A program made the translations under genes and the position numbers. This document shows positions 22,123-30,650 of a DNA stretch of 64,000 nt, in pieces. The notes under the pieces are model-generated. The model saw only the letters and a program-made list of their open reading frames with translations, was not told the DNA's origin and did no database searches. Source of the stretch: Pseudomonas fluorescens (GTDB lineage: Bacteria; Pseudomonadota; Gammaproteobacteria; Pseudomonadales; Pseudomonadaceae). Position 1 is the stretch's first letter, and every line of letters starts with the position of its first letter. The stretch is taken from contig NZ_JSAK01000002.1 of the NCBI RefSeq assembly GCF_000802965.1, positions 301,043-365,042 on the forward strand, given 5' to 3'.

Positions 22123-22548
22123 ATGCGATTCATGATCATCATCAAAGCCAGCCAGGACTCCGAAGCCGGCATTATGCCCAGCACCGAACTGCTGACCGCC
22201 ATGGGCAACTACAACGAAGAACTGGCCAAGGCCGGCATTCTCCTCGCGGGCGAAGGCCTGCACCCCAGCAGCAAAGGCGCCCGCGTGCGTTTCTCCGGCG
22301 ACAAACGCACGGTGATCGACGGCCCTTTCGCCGAAACCAAGGAACTGATCGCCGGTTATTGGCTGTGGCAAGTGAAGTCCAGAGAAGAAGCCGTCGAGTG
22401 GGTCAAGCGTTGCCCCAACCCGATGCCGGGCACTGAGGCCGAGATCGAGATTCGCCAGGTGTTCGAACTGGAGGACTTCGGCGCAGAGCTGACGCCAGAA
22501 CTGCGCGAGCAAGAAGAACGTGCATTCGGCCAAGGGAAGAAGTGCTGA
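22123..22548 (+). CDS. YciI-like DGPF-domain protein
   Basis: A 141-aa soluble protein of the YCII/DGPF family (COG3795 type). The hallmark DGPFAETKELIAGYWLW is present and the N terminus MRFMIIIKASQDSEAG is typical. The family has a dimeric ferredoxin-like fold; members often sit beside ECF sigma factors, but none is here, and the enzymatic role is unknown. GGAG lies 8 bases before the ATG, which decides this start over longer frames. Divergent from tpx. Confidence 0.92.
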   Translation: MRFMIIIKASQDSEAGIMPSTELLTAMGNYNEELAKAGILLAGEGLHPSSKGARVRFSGDKRTVIDGPFAETKELIAGYWLWQVKSREEAVEWVKRCPNPMPGTEAEIEIRQVFELEDFGAELTPELREQEERAFGQGKKC

Positions 22549-22567
22549 CTGACAACTCAAAACATCT

Positions 22568-22699
22568 GTGGCGAGGGAGCTTGCTCCCGCTCGACTGCGC
22601 AGCAGTCGCCAATCAAGTAATCGCGGTGTCCCTGATACTCAGCGGTGACAGGTATTGGGGGCCGCTTCGCAGCCCAGCGGGAGCAAGCTCCCTCGCCAC
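22568..22699. repeat. REPIN, family A
   Basis: Inverted pair of the GTGGCGAGGGAGCTTGCTCC core starting about 20 bases after the YciI-like stop, separating it from the RHS fragment downstream. Confidence 0.9.
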
Positions 22700-22816
22700 A
22701 AAAAACAACGAAACAGGGACGTCCGCGAGATACTCACTATCAGTTCTGCTAGTAGACAGCCCAATCGCTGAGGATGAATCTAGAGCCCTGCCCTTGTGGA
22801 TATGGGAGTGTTTTCA

Positions 22817-23893
22817 ATGCGCGAAGTCATGCTCTGTCGCTATTCATATGATCCGCTTGACCGGCTCGTCGGGACATTACCGCTCAGTGACGCCGAATCC
22901 CAACGCTTTTACTGCAAGAACCTGCTCGCGACTGAGATTCAGGACTTTTTGACGTACTCGATTTTTCAACACGAAGTTCAGCCCCTTGCCCAGCTACAGG
23001 GTAATGAAAAAACGGTGAAAACCAGCTTGTTGGCCACCGATTTGCAGCGCTCGGTGATAAACGCCCTCAATTTGGATGACCACCACCCAATATCTTATTC
23101 CCCATACGGACATCGCCTTTCCGACAGCGGCCTGCTCAGCCTTTTTGGGTTTAACGGCGAACGACAAGATCCAGTGACTGGCGGGTATTGTTTAGGTAAT
23201 GGCTATCGGATGTTCAACCCGACGTTAATGCGATTTAACAGCCCGGATAGTTGGAGTCCTTTTGGGAATGGAGGTATCAACTCCTATGCGTATTGTATAG
23301 GGGACCCAGTTAACCAAAGCGATCCGCTGGGACATAGTCCCGCCGCCATACTTAGATTTAAAATAGCTTCATTCAATAAATTACATAAAGATTTAAGTCG
23401 CGCTTTTTCAAGGGCATCACGCGCAACGAGCAATAAAGCAAATCTTAAACAACACCAGGCAATTCAAGGACTCAATGTTATCAACGACGGCCGCCAACCC
23501 TCCGTCACCTTGACCAGAATGTCCCCTGCGAGCATATCCGACGCACAGAGCAAGCTGAAATATAAAGCAGCAGGGCAATTCAAAGAAAATCATGAAGCGT
23601 ATACGAAGGCGCAAACACAATATCAATTCAAAAATGGAATCCCCACTTCAAATCAGACAGCGCCATATGACCTGACGCCTTTTACAACTACCTTAAATCA
23701 TTTAAGAGATCAGAGAACCTATCAACAATTTTTTGATTCAAAATTAACACCTGAACAAATTTCACAAAAAATACGAGATACAAAATTGGCACGCGATCAG
23801 TTTCTGACCAATCTTCGGGGAAGCAACACGCCGCAAAGTCACTTCGCGCCCAGTTCAAAACGTAATGCACAGAATAATCTCAGTGATCGTTAG
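22817..23893 (+). CDS. Orphan RHS-core fragment with variable C-terminal tip
   Basis: A 358-aa protein with only the last part of an RHS/YD-repeat shell: CRYSYDPLDRLVGTL is one YD-type repeat, and YSPYGHR, FNGERQDPVTGGYCLGNGYR and NSYAYCIGDPVNQSDPLGHS form the RHS-associated core, ending about residue 175. The remaining ~180 residues are a Lys/Gln/Asn-rich, AT-richer tip with no motif I recognise. In full RHS proteins this position holds a toxin. Here there is no N-terminal shell, no signal peptide and no obvious immunity gene downstream, so it may be a displaced tip, a free-standing effector or a relic. GGGAG 8 bases before ATG 22817 sets the start. Confidence 0.82.
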   Translation: MREVMLCRYSYDPLDRLVGTLPLSDAESQRFYCKNLLATEIQDFLTYSIFQHEVQPLAQLQGNEKTVKTSLLATDLQRSVINALNLDDHHPISYSPYGHRLSDSGLLSLFGFNGERQDPVTGGYCLGNGYRMFNPTLMRFNSPDSWSPFGNGGINSYAYCIGDPVNQSDPLGHSPAAILRFKIASFNKLHKDLSRAFSRASRATSNKANLKQHQAIQGLNVINDGRQPSVTLTRMSPASISDAQSKLKYKAAGQFKENHEAYTKAQTQYQFKNGIPTSNQTAPYDLTPFTTTLNHLRDQRTYQQFFDSKLTPEQISQKIRDTKLARDQFLTNLRGSNTPQSHFAPSSKRNAQNNLSDR

Positions 23894-24265
23894 TGATCGC
23901 TTTAGCCGCCCTCTTACCAACGCCCCAAAGAGTTCTTCAGAGCTACCGCGTCGTCATTATTAGCAGGCAAACCTATCCATGCCGCGGTTCTTGCAGAGGT
24001 GAAGTTTGAACGCGAAACGCTTCAAACAACGCCATTGCGTCGACCTTCGCCCACAACCCCCTGATTCGCATTAACTTTTTAGTACACAAAAATAATGAGA
24101 GTTTGCACACAAACCCAAAGAATTTCATTCCCTCGATTGGCTAAACGGTGGTTAACTGCTAGCGTCAACAAGACGTGTCCTACAGCCTTGATAGCAAAGA
24201 GACTACGTCGTAACGGCCATCAAGTGCCGGGTTGTCCATGTGAGCCACCAAGGAACCGGGGAATC
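23894..24265. other. Non-coding region upstream of the accessory locus
   Basis: About 370 bases with no supported gene. An AT-rich stretch around 24075-24140 is the likely promoter region of the long plus-strand locus, but I cannot define -35/-10 boxes with confidence. Confidence 0.5.
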
Positions 24266-25057
24266 ATGTTGAACAAAATGGGGATGCACGCCTTTCTTCT
24301 GGCGACTTTGCTTGCGCCTCATTTTTGCGCCCAGGCGGAGAACGCCGAAACCGCGAACAAGAGCAACAACCCCCTGAACTTTGCGCCGGGAATGAGCGCT
24401 CAGGATTACTACACCCCGAAGTACTACGACTCCAATATCCATACCAATGACCTGATGATCCGCGGAACGCTGCCGGTTGCGCCCAATGACTTCATTGGTG
24501 TGCCGCAATTGCTTCGCGCCACGGCGCCGATCAGCACTCACCCCGATCCGAACAGCGGCTACAGCACCGGCGAAGGTGATCTGAACCTGTTCGATATTTT
24601 TCTGGTGAAGACCGAAGGCGTGCAGTTGGGCATTGGCCCGATGATCACCGCGCCCACGGCCGACCAGGACGAACTCGGCACCGGCAAATGGCAAGGCGGT
24701 CTGGCCGCCATTGCTATCGACTCTTCACCTCGCGGCCTGCTGGGTGCGCTGGTTCAGTATCAGAGTTCGTTCGCCGGCGACCACGACCGGCCCAACGTCG
24801 AAAGCGCAACCCTGCAGCCCTTCATCATCCATAACCTGGAAAAAGGCTGGTACCTGCGCTCCACCGGCATCTGGACATTCGACCTGAAGAACGACAGCCA
24901 CTACATCCCACTCGGTTTGGGTGGCGGCAAAGTGTGGAAGGACGGGGCTAATATCCTCAACGCCTTCATCGAACCGCAGTGGACCGTCGAGAAAAAAGGC
25001 GACGGCATGCCGCAATTCACGCTGTTCGTCGGCCTCAACGCCACCTTCGGTAAATAA
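24266..25057 (+). CDS. Outer-membrane barrel protein (MetA-pathway/neuromedin-U-like)
   Basis: A 263-aa exported protein. The Sec signal ends near FLLATLLAPHFCAQA; the mature protein has alternating beta-strand pattern and ends in FVGLNATFGK, a C-terminal phenylalanine-rich strand with a terminal Gly-Lys. Segments such as IGPMITAPTADQDELGTGKWQ are typical of the 'transporter' family linked to phenol-degradation outer-membrane proteins. The start at 24266 has AGGAACCGGGG upstream and gives a proper signal peptide. First gene of a long co-oriented locus; the substrate is unknown. Confidence 0.8.
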   Translation: MLNKMGMHAFLLATLLAPHFCAQAENAETANKSNNPLNFAPGMSAQDYYTPKYYDSNIHTNDLMIRGTLPVAPNDFIGVPQLLRATAPISTHPDPNSGYSTGEGDLNLFDIFLVKTEGVQLGIGPMITAPTADQDELGTGKWQGGLAAIAIDSSPRGLLGALVQYQSSFAGDHDRPNVESATLQPFIIHNLEKGWYLRSTGIWTFDLKNDSHYIPLGLGGGKVWKDGANILNAFIEPQWTVEKKGDGMPQFTLFVGLNATFGK

Positions 25058-25068
25058 GGATTTTGTCT

Positions 25069-25293
25069 ATGCACGGTGCCATTCGCGCGGCCGGGTTCAG
25101 CCTGATGACGATGTTCGTCAGTTGCGGGGTCGGTGCTCAGGAGCTGGACACCCGGATCGGCAAGATCGCCATGGAAAGTGAGCTGCCGGCCCATGAGTCC
25201 ATCGCCAAGCCGTATGCCCCGACCGAACCGTTTCGACAAGCGCTGGAAACTCGACGACATCACAGTCCTGGAATGACGCCGAGTGTTCACTAA
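25069..25293 (+). CDS. Small exported protein resembling a DUF1254 N-terminus
   Basis: A 74-aa product with a hydrophobic N terminus (likely signal cleaved after GVGAQ). The following LDTRIGKIAMESELPAHESI looks like the leader segment that precedes the DUF1254 domain in many proteins of that family, where the pattern is TRIGxLxFxxGYPTxET. The adjacent downstream gene is a full DUF1254/DUF1214 protein that lacks this leader. It may be a remnant of a second DUF1254 gene, or a short functional partner. AAGGA 8 bases before the ATG supports translation, and spacing to both neighbours is tight. Confidence 0.65.
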   Translation: MHGAIRAAGFSLMTMFVSCGVGAQELDTRIGKIAMESELPAHESIAKPYAPTEPFRQALETRRHHSPGMTPSVH

Positions 25294-25301
25294 GGAAGTT
25301 T

Positions 25302-26705
25302 ATGAGTAACCGCATTCTGTTGACCGGCCTGGTGCTCACCTTGAGCAGCAACGCATGGGCCGATTTCACCGCCACCCCGGAAGAAGCCCGGGGCATCGCA
25401 AAGGAAGCTTACCTGTACGGTTTTCCGGTCGTGGAGATGTACAAGACGCTCTACACCCAGGCCGTGGACAAGAAGAGCCCGAACTTCAAGGCGCCGTTCA
25501 ACCAGATCGGCAACACCGCCAAAGCCTTTACTGCAAGGGACACCGCGTTTGTCACGCCGAATGCGGACACGCCCTACTCCTTCGTCTGGATGGATTTGCG
25601 CGCCGAACCGGTGGTGCTGACCTTGCCGCCGATCGAAGAGCATCGCTATTACTCGGTGCAGTTGATCGACGCCTACACGCAGAACTTCGCGTACCTCGGC
25701 ACCCGTAGTACCGGCAACAACGGCGGCCATTTCATGATCGCCGGCCCCAATTGGCAAGGTCAGCAACCGCTGAACATCGACCGCTTGTTGCGTAGCGAAA
25801 GCAACATCGCCTATGCCCTTTATCGCACGCAATTGTTCGATGACAAGGACCTGGCCAAGGTCAAGCAGATACAGAAAGGCTACAAGGTCGAAATCCTCAG
25901 CCACTACGACAAACATAAGGCCCCGCCGGCCGCACCGAAGGTCGCATGGCCGAAACCCACGCCGACCATGAGCGAAACCCCGGACCTGTTTCGCTACCTG
26001 AATTTCATGCTGTCGTTCGCCCCGACCCAGGACGTGGAAAAGGACCTGCTGGGGCGTTTCGCCAAAATCGGCATCGAAGCCGGCCAACCGTTCGACGTCA
26101 GCAAACTCACCGCCGAACAACGCAAGGCCCTGGAAGACGGCATCAGCGATGCCAAGGCAGAATTTTCCGAGTTCAAAAAGACCAGGGTCGACGCCCACGA
26201 AGTCACCAGCGGTGATCTGTTCGGCACCCGCGATCACCTCAAGGGCAATTACCTGTATCGCTACGCCGGCGCCAACATGGGGATCTTCGGCAATTCCGCG
26301 GAAGAGGCGAATTACATCGGCTACTTCGTCGACAAGGATGGTCAGCCGGTCGATGCCTCGAAGCACGATTACACCCTGCATTTCGACAAGGGCGCCCTGC
26401 CCCCGGCCGACGCGTTCTGGTCCCTGACCTTGTACGACGGCAAAAACAAACTGCTGGTGGCCAACCCGCTCAATCGCTACCTGATCAACTCGCGGATGCT
26501 GCCCGACCTCAAGCTCGATAACGACGGCGGCTTGACCCTCTACGTGCAAAACAAAGCCCCGGCCAAAGAGCTGCAAAGTAACTGGCTACCCGCGCCGAAC
26601 GGTCCGTTCTATGGCGTGCTGCGCCTGTACCTGCCAAAACCGGAAGTCACCAACGGCCAATGGAAAATGCCATTGCTGACGCCGGTAAACCAACAAAATC
26701 AGTAA
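25302..26705 (+). CDS. DUF1254/DUF1214 domain exported protein
   Basis: A 467-aa periplasmic protein with a short signal peptide (MSNRILLTGLVLTLSSNAWA). The DUF1254 domain spans roughly 25-170, with AYLYGFPVVEMYKTLYTQAV, FVTPNADTPYSFVWMDLRAE and YYSVQLIDAYTQNFAYLG; the DUF1214 domain covers the C-terminal third, with WSLTLYDGKNKLLVANPLNR and NGPFYGVLRLYLP. The biochemical function of this pairing is not established. It starts 8 bases after the small exported ORF and is followed 12 bases later by a barrel-protein gene, so all are probably one operon. Confidence 0.92.
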   Translation: MSNRILLTGLVLTLSSNAWADFTATPEEARGIAKEAYLYGFPVVEMYKTLYTQAVDKKSPNFKAPFNQIGNTAKAFTARDTAFVTPNADTPYSFVWMDLRAEPVVLTLPPIEEHRYYSVQLIDAYTQNFAYLGTRSTGNNGGHFMIAGPNWQGQQPLNIDRLLRSESNIAYALYRTQLFDDKDLAKVKQIQKGYKVEILSHYDKHKAPPAAPKVAWPKPTPTMSETPDLFRYLNFMLSFAPTQDVEKDLLGRFAKIGIEAGQPFDVSKLTAEQRKALEDGISDAKAEFSEFKKTRVDAHEVTSGDLFGTRDHLKGNYLYRYAGANMGIFGNSAEEANYIGYFVDKDGQPVDASKHDYTLHFDKGALPPADAFWSLTLYDGKNKLLVANPLNRYLINSRMLPDLKLDNDGGLTLYVQNKAPAKELQSNWLPAPNGPFYGVLRLYLPKPEVTNGQWKMPLLTPVNQQNQ

Positions 26706-26717
26706 GCGGAGCGAGTC

Positions 26718-27665
26718 ATGATCAAGCCTTTTGTAGTGCGCCCGTTGTTGGCGCTGTGCCTGGTCGGCGGTAGCCCGCTCGTGCTGGCAGTCGAGGGCGG
26801 CGTTGGCCGGCCAATCACCGGGCAACAAGTGTTTTCCAATGCCGGGATCGTGCCGCCGGAACCGGGCTGGGTCATGTCCCTGACCAGCATCTGGTACGAC
26901 GGTGATCTGAAGGGCAATTCCCAGATACCGATCGGCGGTGCAGTGAGTACCGACCTGGACATGAAGGTTTCCTACACCATGGCCGACTTCACCCATGTCT
27001 GGGACACCGGCAAGGGACGCTGGAACTATGCCTCGGCCATCGGCGTGCCGGTGCAGTACACCGACGTCACCGCGAGCATCACCGGCCCCCGTGGCCGCAC
27101 CCTGGGCACCGAGGACAAGGCCACTCAGTTCGCCGACATGCTGGTGACGCCGATCGCCGCCGGTTATCACTTCGACGAGGTCAACCACATCTCGTTCTCG
27201 CTGCCGATCTACGTGCCCACCGGTGCCTACAACGTCAATCGACTCGCCAACGCCGGGCAGAACACTTACACCTTCATGCCCACCGTGGCCTTCACTCATC
27301 TCGACGGCAAGGGCGGTGAGTTCACGCTGGAGGGTGGGCTTGAGTTCTACACCGAGAACGATGAGACGGATTACCAGAACGGCGACCTCTTCACCCTTGA
27401 TGCATTGTGGACCCACGGTTTCGGTAACGGCTGGGCGGCCGGTCTGGCAGCGGGTTACATCCAGCAGATCAATGACGATTCCGGGTCGGGCGCCTCGAGC
27501 GGCTTTCGCGGGCGTTCGGTCGGCGCCGGCCCGGTGATTGGCTGGAGCGGCAAATTCGCCGATGCCCAGGCCAACTTCAGTCTGCGTTGGGTGCCGGAAT
27601 TCGACACCAAGAACCGGCCAGAAGGCAACGGTATCGCCGCCAACATGACTTTGGCGTTTTTCTGA
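26718..27665 (+). CDS. Outer-membrane transporter-like protein (SphA/phenol MetA-deg family)
   Basis: A 315-aa exported protein with signal peptide ending near GGSPLVLA. Features are GIVPPEPGWVMSLTSIWYDG near the mature N terminus, many amphipathic strands, and a terminal ANMTLAFF strand ending in Phe as in outer-membrane barrels. Members of this group are annotated as transporters because SphA-type proteins move hydrophobic compounds. Twelve bases separate it from the DUF1254 gene. The cargo is unknown. Confidence 0.85.
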   Translation: MIKPFVVRPLLALCLVGGSPLVLAVEGGVGRPITGQQVFSNAGIVPPEPGWVMSLTSIWYDGDLKGNSQIPIGGAVSTDLDMKVSYTMADFTHVWDTGKGRWNYASAIGVPVQYTDVTASITGPRGRTLGTEDKATQFADMLVTPIAAGYHFDEVNHISFSLPIYVPTGAYNVNRLANAGQNTYTFMPTVAFTHLDGKGGEFTLEGGLEFYTENDETDYQNGDLFTLDALWTHGFGNGWAAGLAAGYIQQINDDSGSGASSGFRGRSVGAGPVIGWSGKFADAQANFSLRWVPEFDTKNRPEGNGIAANMTLAFF

Positions 27666-27679
27666 GGAGGTAGCCAGGG

Positions 27680-28723
27680 ATGGCCATCAGTACCCGTTTA
27701 ATCTTTTGCAGCACGCTATTGAGCAGTCTGGCCTGCGCCAGCGGCGAATTGCCGGCGCTGGGCGGCACCCCGAATACACCCGTTGCCAAAGGCGACCCGG
27801 AAACCTGTCACCGCCTGCAACAGGATTTCGACATCAACCTCAAGGAAGTGGTCAAGGCCGGTTGCGATCCGTCCACCGAGCAAATCTCCAAACTGATGGA
27901 TAACCCGGTGGGCAATCTGGTGATGCTGGTCAACCAGTTCGACTACACCGCGCTCAAAGGCCCGAACAGCAATGGCACGCGCATGCTGGGCAAATACAGC
28001 TTCATGCCGACCTTCCCGATTTCCCTCGGTGAAGACTGGAACCTGATCAACCGCCTGCCCATCAGCTACGTCAGCGCCCCGGTCAACCGCAAGGCCGGCA
28101 ACCTGATCGGCATGGGCCCCAGTGACATCTTGAGCGACCGAAGTGACTTTGCCTCGGTGGTGCAAGACCCGTTCGACCGCACCAGCGGCTTCGGCGACCT
28201 GACTTACGTCGGCGTGTTCTCACCCAAGGAACCCATTCGCTTCGCCGGGGGCGGCAAGATGGTCTGGGGCTTCGGTCCGACCGCGATGTTCCCCACCGCT
28301 GAAGAAGACGTGCTCGGCACCGGCAAATATTCCCTCGGCCCGGCATTCGTCGCCGCGTACCTCGGCGAAGACTGGACCCTCGGCCTGTTTCCGCAGCACT
28401 GGTGGTCGGTGGGCGGCGACAGCGATCGCAAGGACGTGAGCCTGACCAACATTCAGTACTTCATCCAGCGCAGCATCCCCGGCCCCGAACAATGGCGGAT
28501 CGGCATGACCCCCAACGTCACGGTCAACTGGAAGGCTGAAGGTGGAAACAAAGTCACCTTCCCAATCGGCCTTGGCGCCGGGCGGATCTTCAACTTCGGC
28601 AAGCTGCCGGTGCGGATTTCCGGGGAGATCCAGTACTCGGCGATTCACCCGGATGACCTGATCAGCAGCCGCTGGAATTTCCGTCTGTCATTCATTCCGG
28701 TCATTCCGACCTTCATGTTTTGA
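27680..28723 (+). CDS. Third outer-membrane barrel-like protein
   Basis: A 347-aa exported protein; signal peptide about 1-21 (FCSTLLSSLACAS). After a Cys-containing N-terminal helical segment (DPETCHRLQQDF and KAGCDPSTEQ, possibly a disulfide) the sequence becomes beta-rich and shares the theme GPTAMFPTAEEDVLGTGKYS with the first barrel gene of the locus (24266). It ends IPVIPTFMF, with a terminal Phe. It starts 14 bases after the previous gene and stops 14 bases before moxR. Confidence 0.8.
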   Translation: MAISTRLIFCSTLLSSLACASGELPALGGTPNTPVAKGDPETCHRLQQDFDINLKEVVKAGCDPSTEQISKLMDNPVGNLVMLVNQFDYTALKGPNSNGTRMLGKYSFMPTFPISLGEDWNLINRLPISYVSAPVNRKAGNLIGMGPSDILSDRSDFASVVQDPFDRTSGFGDLTYVGVFSPKEPIRFAGGGKMVWGFGPTAMFPTAEEDVLGTGKYSLGPAFVAAYLGEDWTLGLFPQHWWSVGGDSDRKDVSLTNIQYFIQRSIPGPEQWRIGMTPNVTVNWKAEGGNKVTFPIGLGAGRIFNFGKLPVRISGEIQYSAIHPDDLISSRWNFRLSFIPVIPTFMF

Positions 28724-28737
28724 GCGAGGAACAGCCT

Positions 28738-29718
28738 ATGACCGCACTCAACGACCTCAACGCCCTGCAAGCCAGCATCGCCGAAGCGGTGCTCGGCCAG
28801 GACCAGGTGATCCGGCAGATTATCGTCGGCCTGCTGGCCAACGGGCATTTACTGCTGGAAAGCCTGCCGGGGCTGGCCAAGACCCGCACGGTCAAGGCGC
28901 TGGCCAAGCACCTGGACGCGAAGATGAGTCGCATCCAGTTCACCCCGGATCTATTGCCGTCCGACATTACCGGCGCCGAAGTGCTGCACCAGGTCGAAGG
29001 CAAAAACGAGATTCGCTTCCAGCCGGGGCCGCTGTTCGGCAACCTGATCCTGGCCGACGAAATCAACCGCGCGCCGGCCAAGGTCCAGGCCGCTCTGCTC
29101 GAAGCCATGGAAGAACGGCAGATCACCGTGGCCGGCAACAGCCATGCGCTGCCGGAGCTGTTCATCGTCGTTGCAACCCAGAACCCGATCGAGCAGGAAG
29201 GCACCTACCCGCTGCCGGAAGCGCAGATGGACCGGTTCCTGATGAAAGTGCTGCTGGATTACCCGAGCGCGGAAAACGAGAGCCAGGTGCTGCGCCTGTT
29301 GCGCGAGGAAGAACAGGCCCTCAGTGCCAAAACCGCTGCGGTGCAAGGCTTCGAGCTGTCTCAGGACGTGATCTTCGCCGCGCGCCGGGAAGTCAGTGCG
29401 GTGCACGTATCCCCCGCCATTGACCGCTACCTGATCGACATCATCAATGCCACCCGTCACCCGGCCGATTACGACGCCGACCTCGGACGCTGGATCAACA
29501 TCGGCGCCAGCCCGCGCGGCGGCATCGGCCTGGACCGCTGCGCCCGCGCCGATGCCTGGTTACAGGGCCAGGATTTTGTATCCCCGGACAACGTGCGCGC
29601 CGTGGTGCACCCGGTGCTGCGCCATCGCCTGCAACTGAGCTATGACGCAGTGGCCGACGGCGTGACGGCCGATCAGGTGCTTGACCGCTTGCTCGATAAG
29701 GTTGCGATCCCTGCATGA
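28738..29718 (+). CDS. MoxR-family AAA+ ATPase (copy 1)
   Basis: A cytoplasmic AAA+ ATPase of 326 aa, the motor of MoxR/Bat-type chaperone or cofactor-insertion systems. The Walker A region reads LLLESLPGLAKTRT, with serine where the second copy in this window has glycine (EGAPGLAKT). Walker B is [13 protein letters not shown]; sensor 1 is [25 protein letters not shown] lies 7 bases before ATG 28738. It overlaps the DUF58 gene as ATGA. Confidence 0.95.
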   Translation: MTALNDLNALQASIAEAVLGQDQVIRQIIVGLLANGHLLLESLPGLAKTRTVKALAKHLDAKMSRIQFTPDLLPSDITGAEVLHQVEGKNEIRFQPGPLFGNLILADEINRAPAKVQAALLEAMEERQITVAGNSHALPELFIVVATQNPIEQEGTYPLPEAQMDRFLMKVLLDYPSAENESQVLRLLREEEQALSAKTAAVQGFELSQDVIFAARREVSAVHVSPAIDRYLIDIINATRHPADYDADLGRWINIGASPRGGIGLDRCARADAWLQGQDFVSPDNVRAVVHPVLRHRLQLSYDAVADGVTADQVLDRLLDKVAIPA

Positions 29719-30650
29719 ATGTCGACGGCCTGGTCTATGTCTCTCTGGCGCAATTAATGGCCCTGGAGTTCAAGGCCCGTGACCTGAGTTTTGCTGCCCG
29801 CCAACCGCAAGGCAGCATCCTCGCCGGCAACCATGCGTCGCGCTTGCGTGGCCGTGGTTTGAACTTCGATGAATTGCGCCGCTATCAACCGGGGGACGAC
29901 TTGCGCCACCTCGATTGGCGTGCGTCGTTGCGCACTGGTAAGCCGGTGGTGCGTACCTTTACCGAAGAGCGTGACCGCCCGGCGTTGATCCTCGTAGACC
30001 AGCGCATGTCGATGTTTTTCGGCTCGCAACGCAGCTTCAAATCCGCCATCGCCGCCGAACTCGGTGCGCTGGCGGCTTGGATGGTGTTCAACGCGGGAGA
30101 TCGGGTCGGCGGGCTGGTGTTCAACGACCAGCGCATCGACAGCATCGCCCCGCTGCGCAGCCGCAAACGGATCGAAGCGTTGTGCAGCCGCATCGCCCAG
30201 CAGAACCAGGAACTGAATGCCGCCAACCCGGACGCCGAGGGCGAAGACCAGCTCGACAAGGTCTTGCAGCATTGCCTGGCGGTGGCCGGGCACGATCATT
30301 TGATCTGCATCGTCAGCGACTTTGCCGGCGCCGGCGAACGCACCTTGCAGCTGATGCGGCAATTGGCGGCGCACAACGATGTGATCGCCATGCAGGTCTA
30401 CGACCCGTTGGCGCTGAACCTGCCGAAGAACGGCCGCCTGCTGATCACTCAGGGCCAATTGCAGGTTGAACTGGCGGTGGAGCGGCGTCAGGTGCACCAG
30501 CCATTGGGCGATTTTCTCACCGGCCGGCTCAAGGACGTGGCCACGTTGCTGCGACGCAGTCAGGTGCCGTTGATGATGTTCAGCACCGCCATCGAAGCGC
30601 ACGAACAACTGCGCGCCGAATTGGGCAAGCGAGCGGGAGCACGGCGATGA
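29715..30650 (+). CDS. DUF58 domain protein (copy 1)
   Basis: A 311-aa protein of the DUF58 family, the usual partner of MoxR ATPases and structurally related to von Willebrand A domains. The signature RRYQPGDDLRHLDWRASLRT and PVVRTFTEERDRPALILVDQ are present. There is no clear membrane segment. It probably links the ATPase to the membrane VWA proteins. Its ATG overlaps the moxR stop and its stop overlaps the DUF4381 start, both as ATGA. Confidence 0.95.
   Translation: MNVDGLVYVSLAQLMALEFKARDLSFAARQPQGSILAGNHASRLRGRGLNFDELRRYQPGDDLRHLDWRASLRTGKPVVRTFTEERDRPALILVDQRMSMFFGSQRSFKSAIAAELGALAAWMVFNAGDRVGGLVFNDQRIDSIAPLRSRKRIEALCSRIAQQNQELNAANPDAEGEDQLDKVLQHCLAVAGHDHLICIVSDFAGAGERTLQLMRQLAAHNDVIAMQVYDPLALNLPKNGRLLITQGQLQVELAVERRQVHQPLGDFLTGRLKDVATLLRRSQVPLMMFSTAIEAHEQLRAELGKRAGARR

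Noticed and set aside
22549..22816. Repeats taken as a possible insertion sequence or CRISPR
   Set aside because: The paired repeats are a single REPIN; there is no transposase and no regular spacing of direct repeats.
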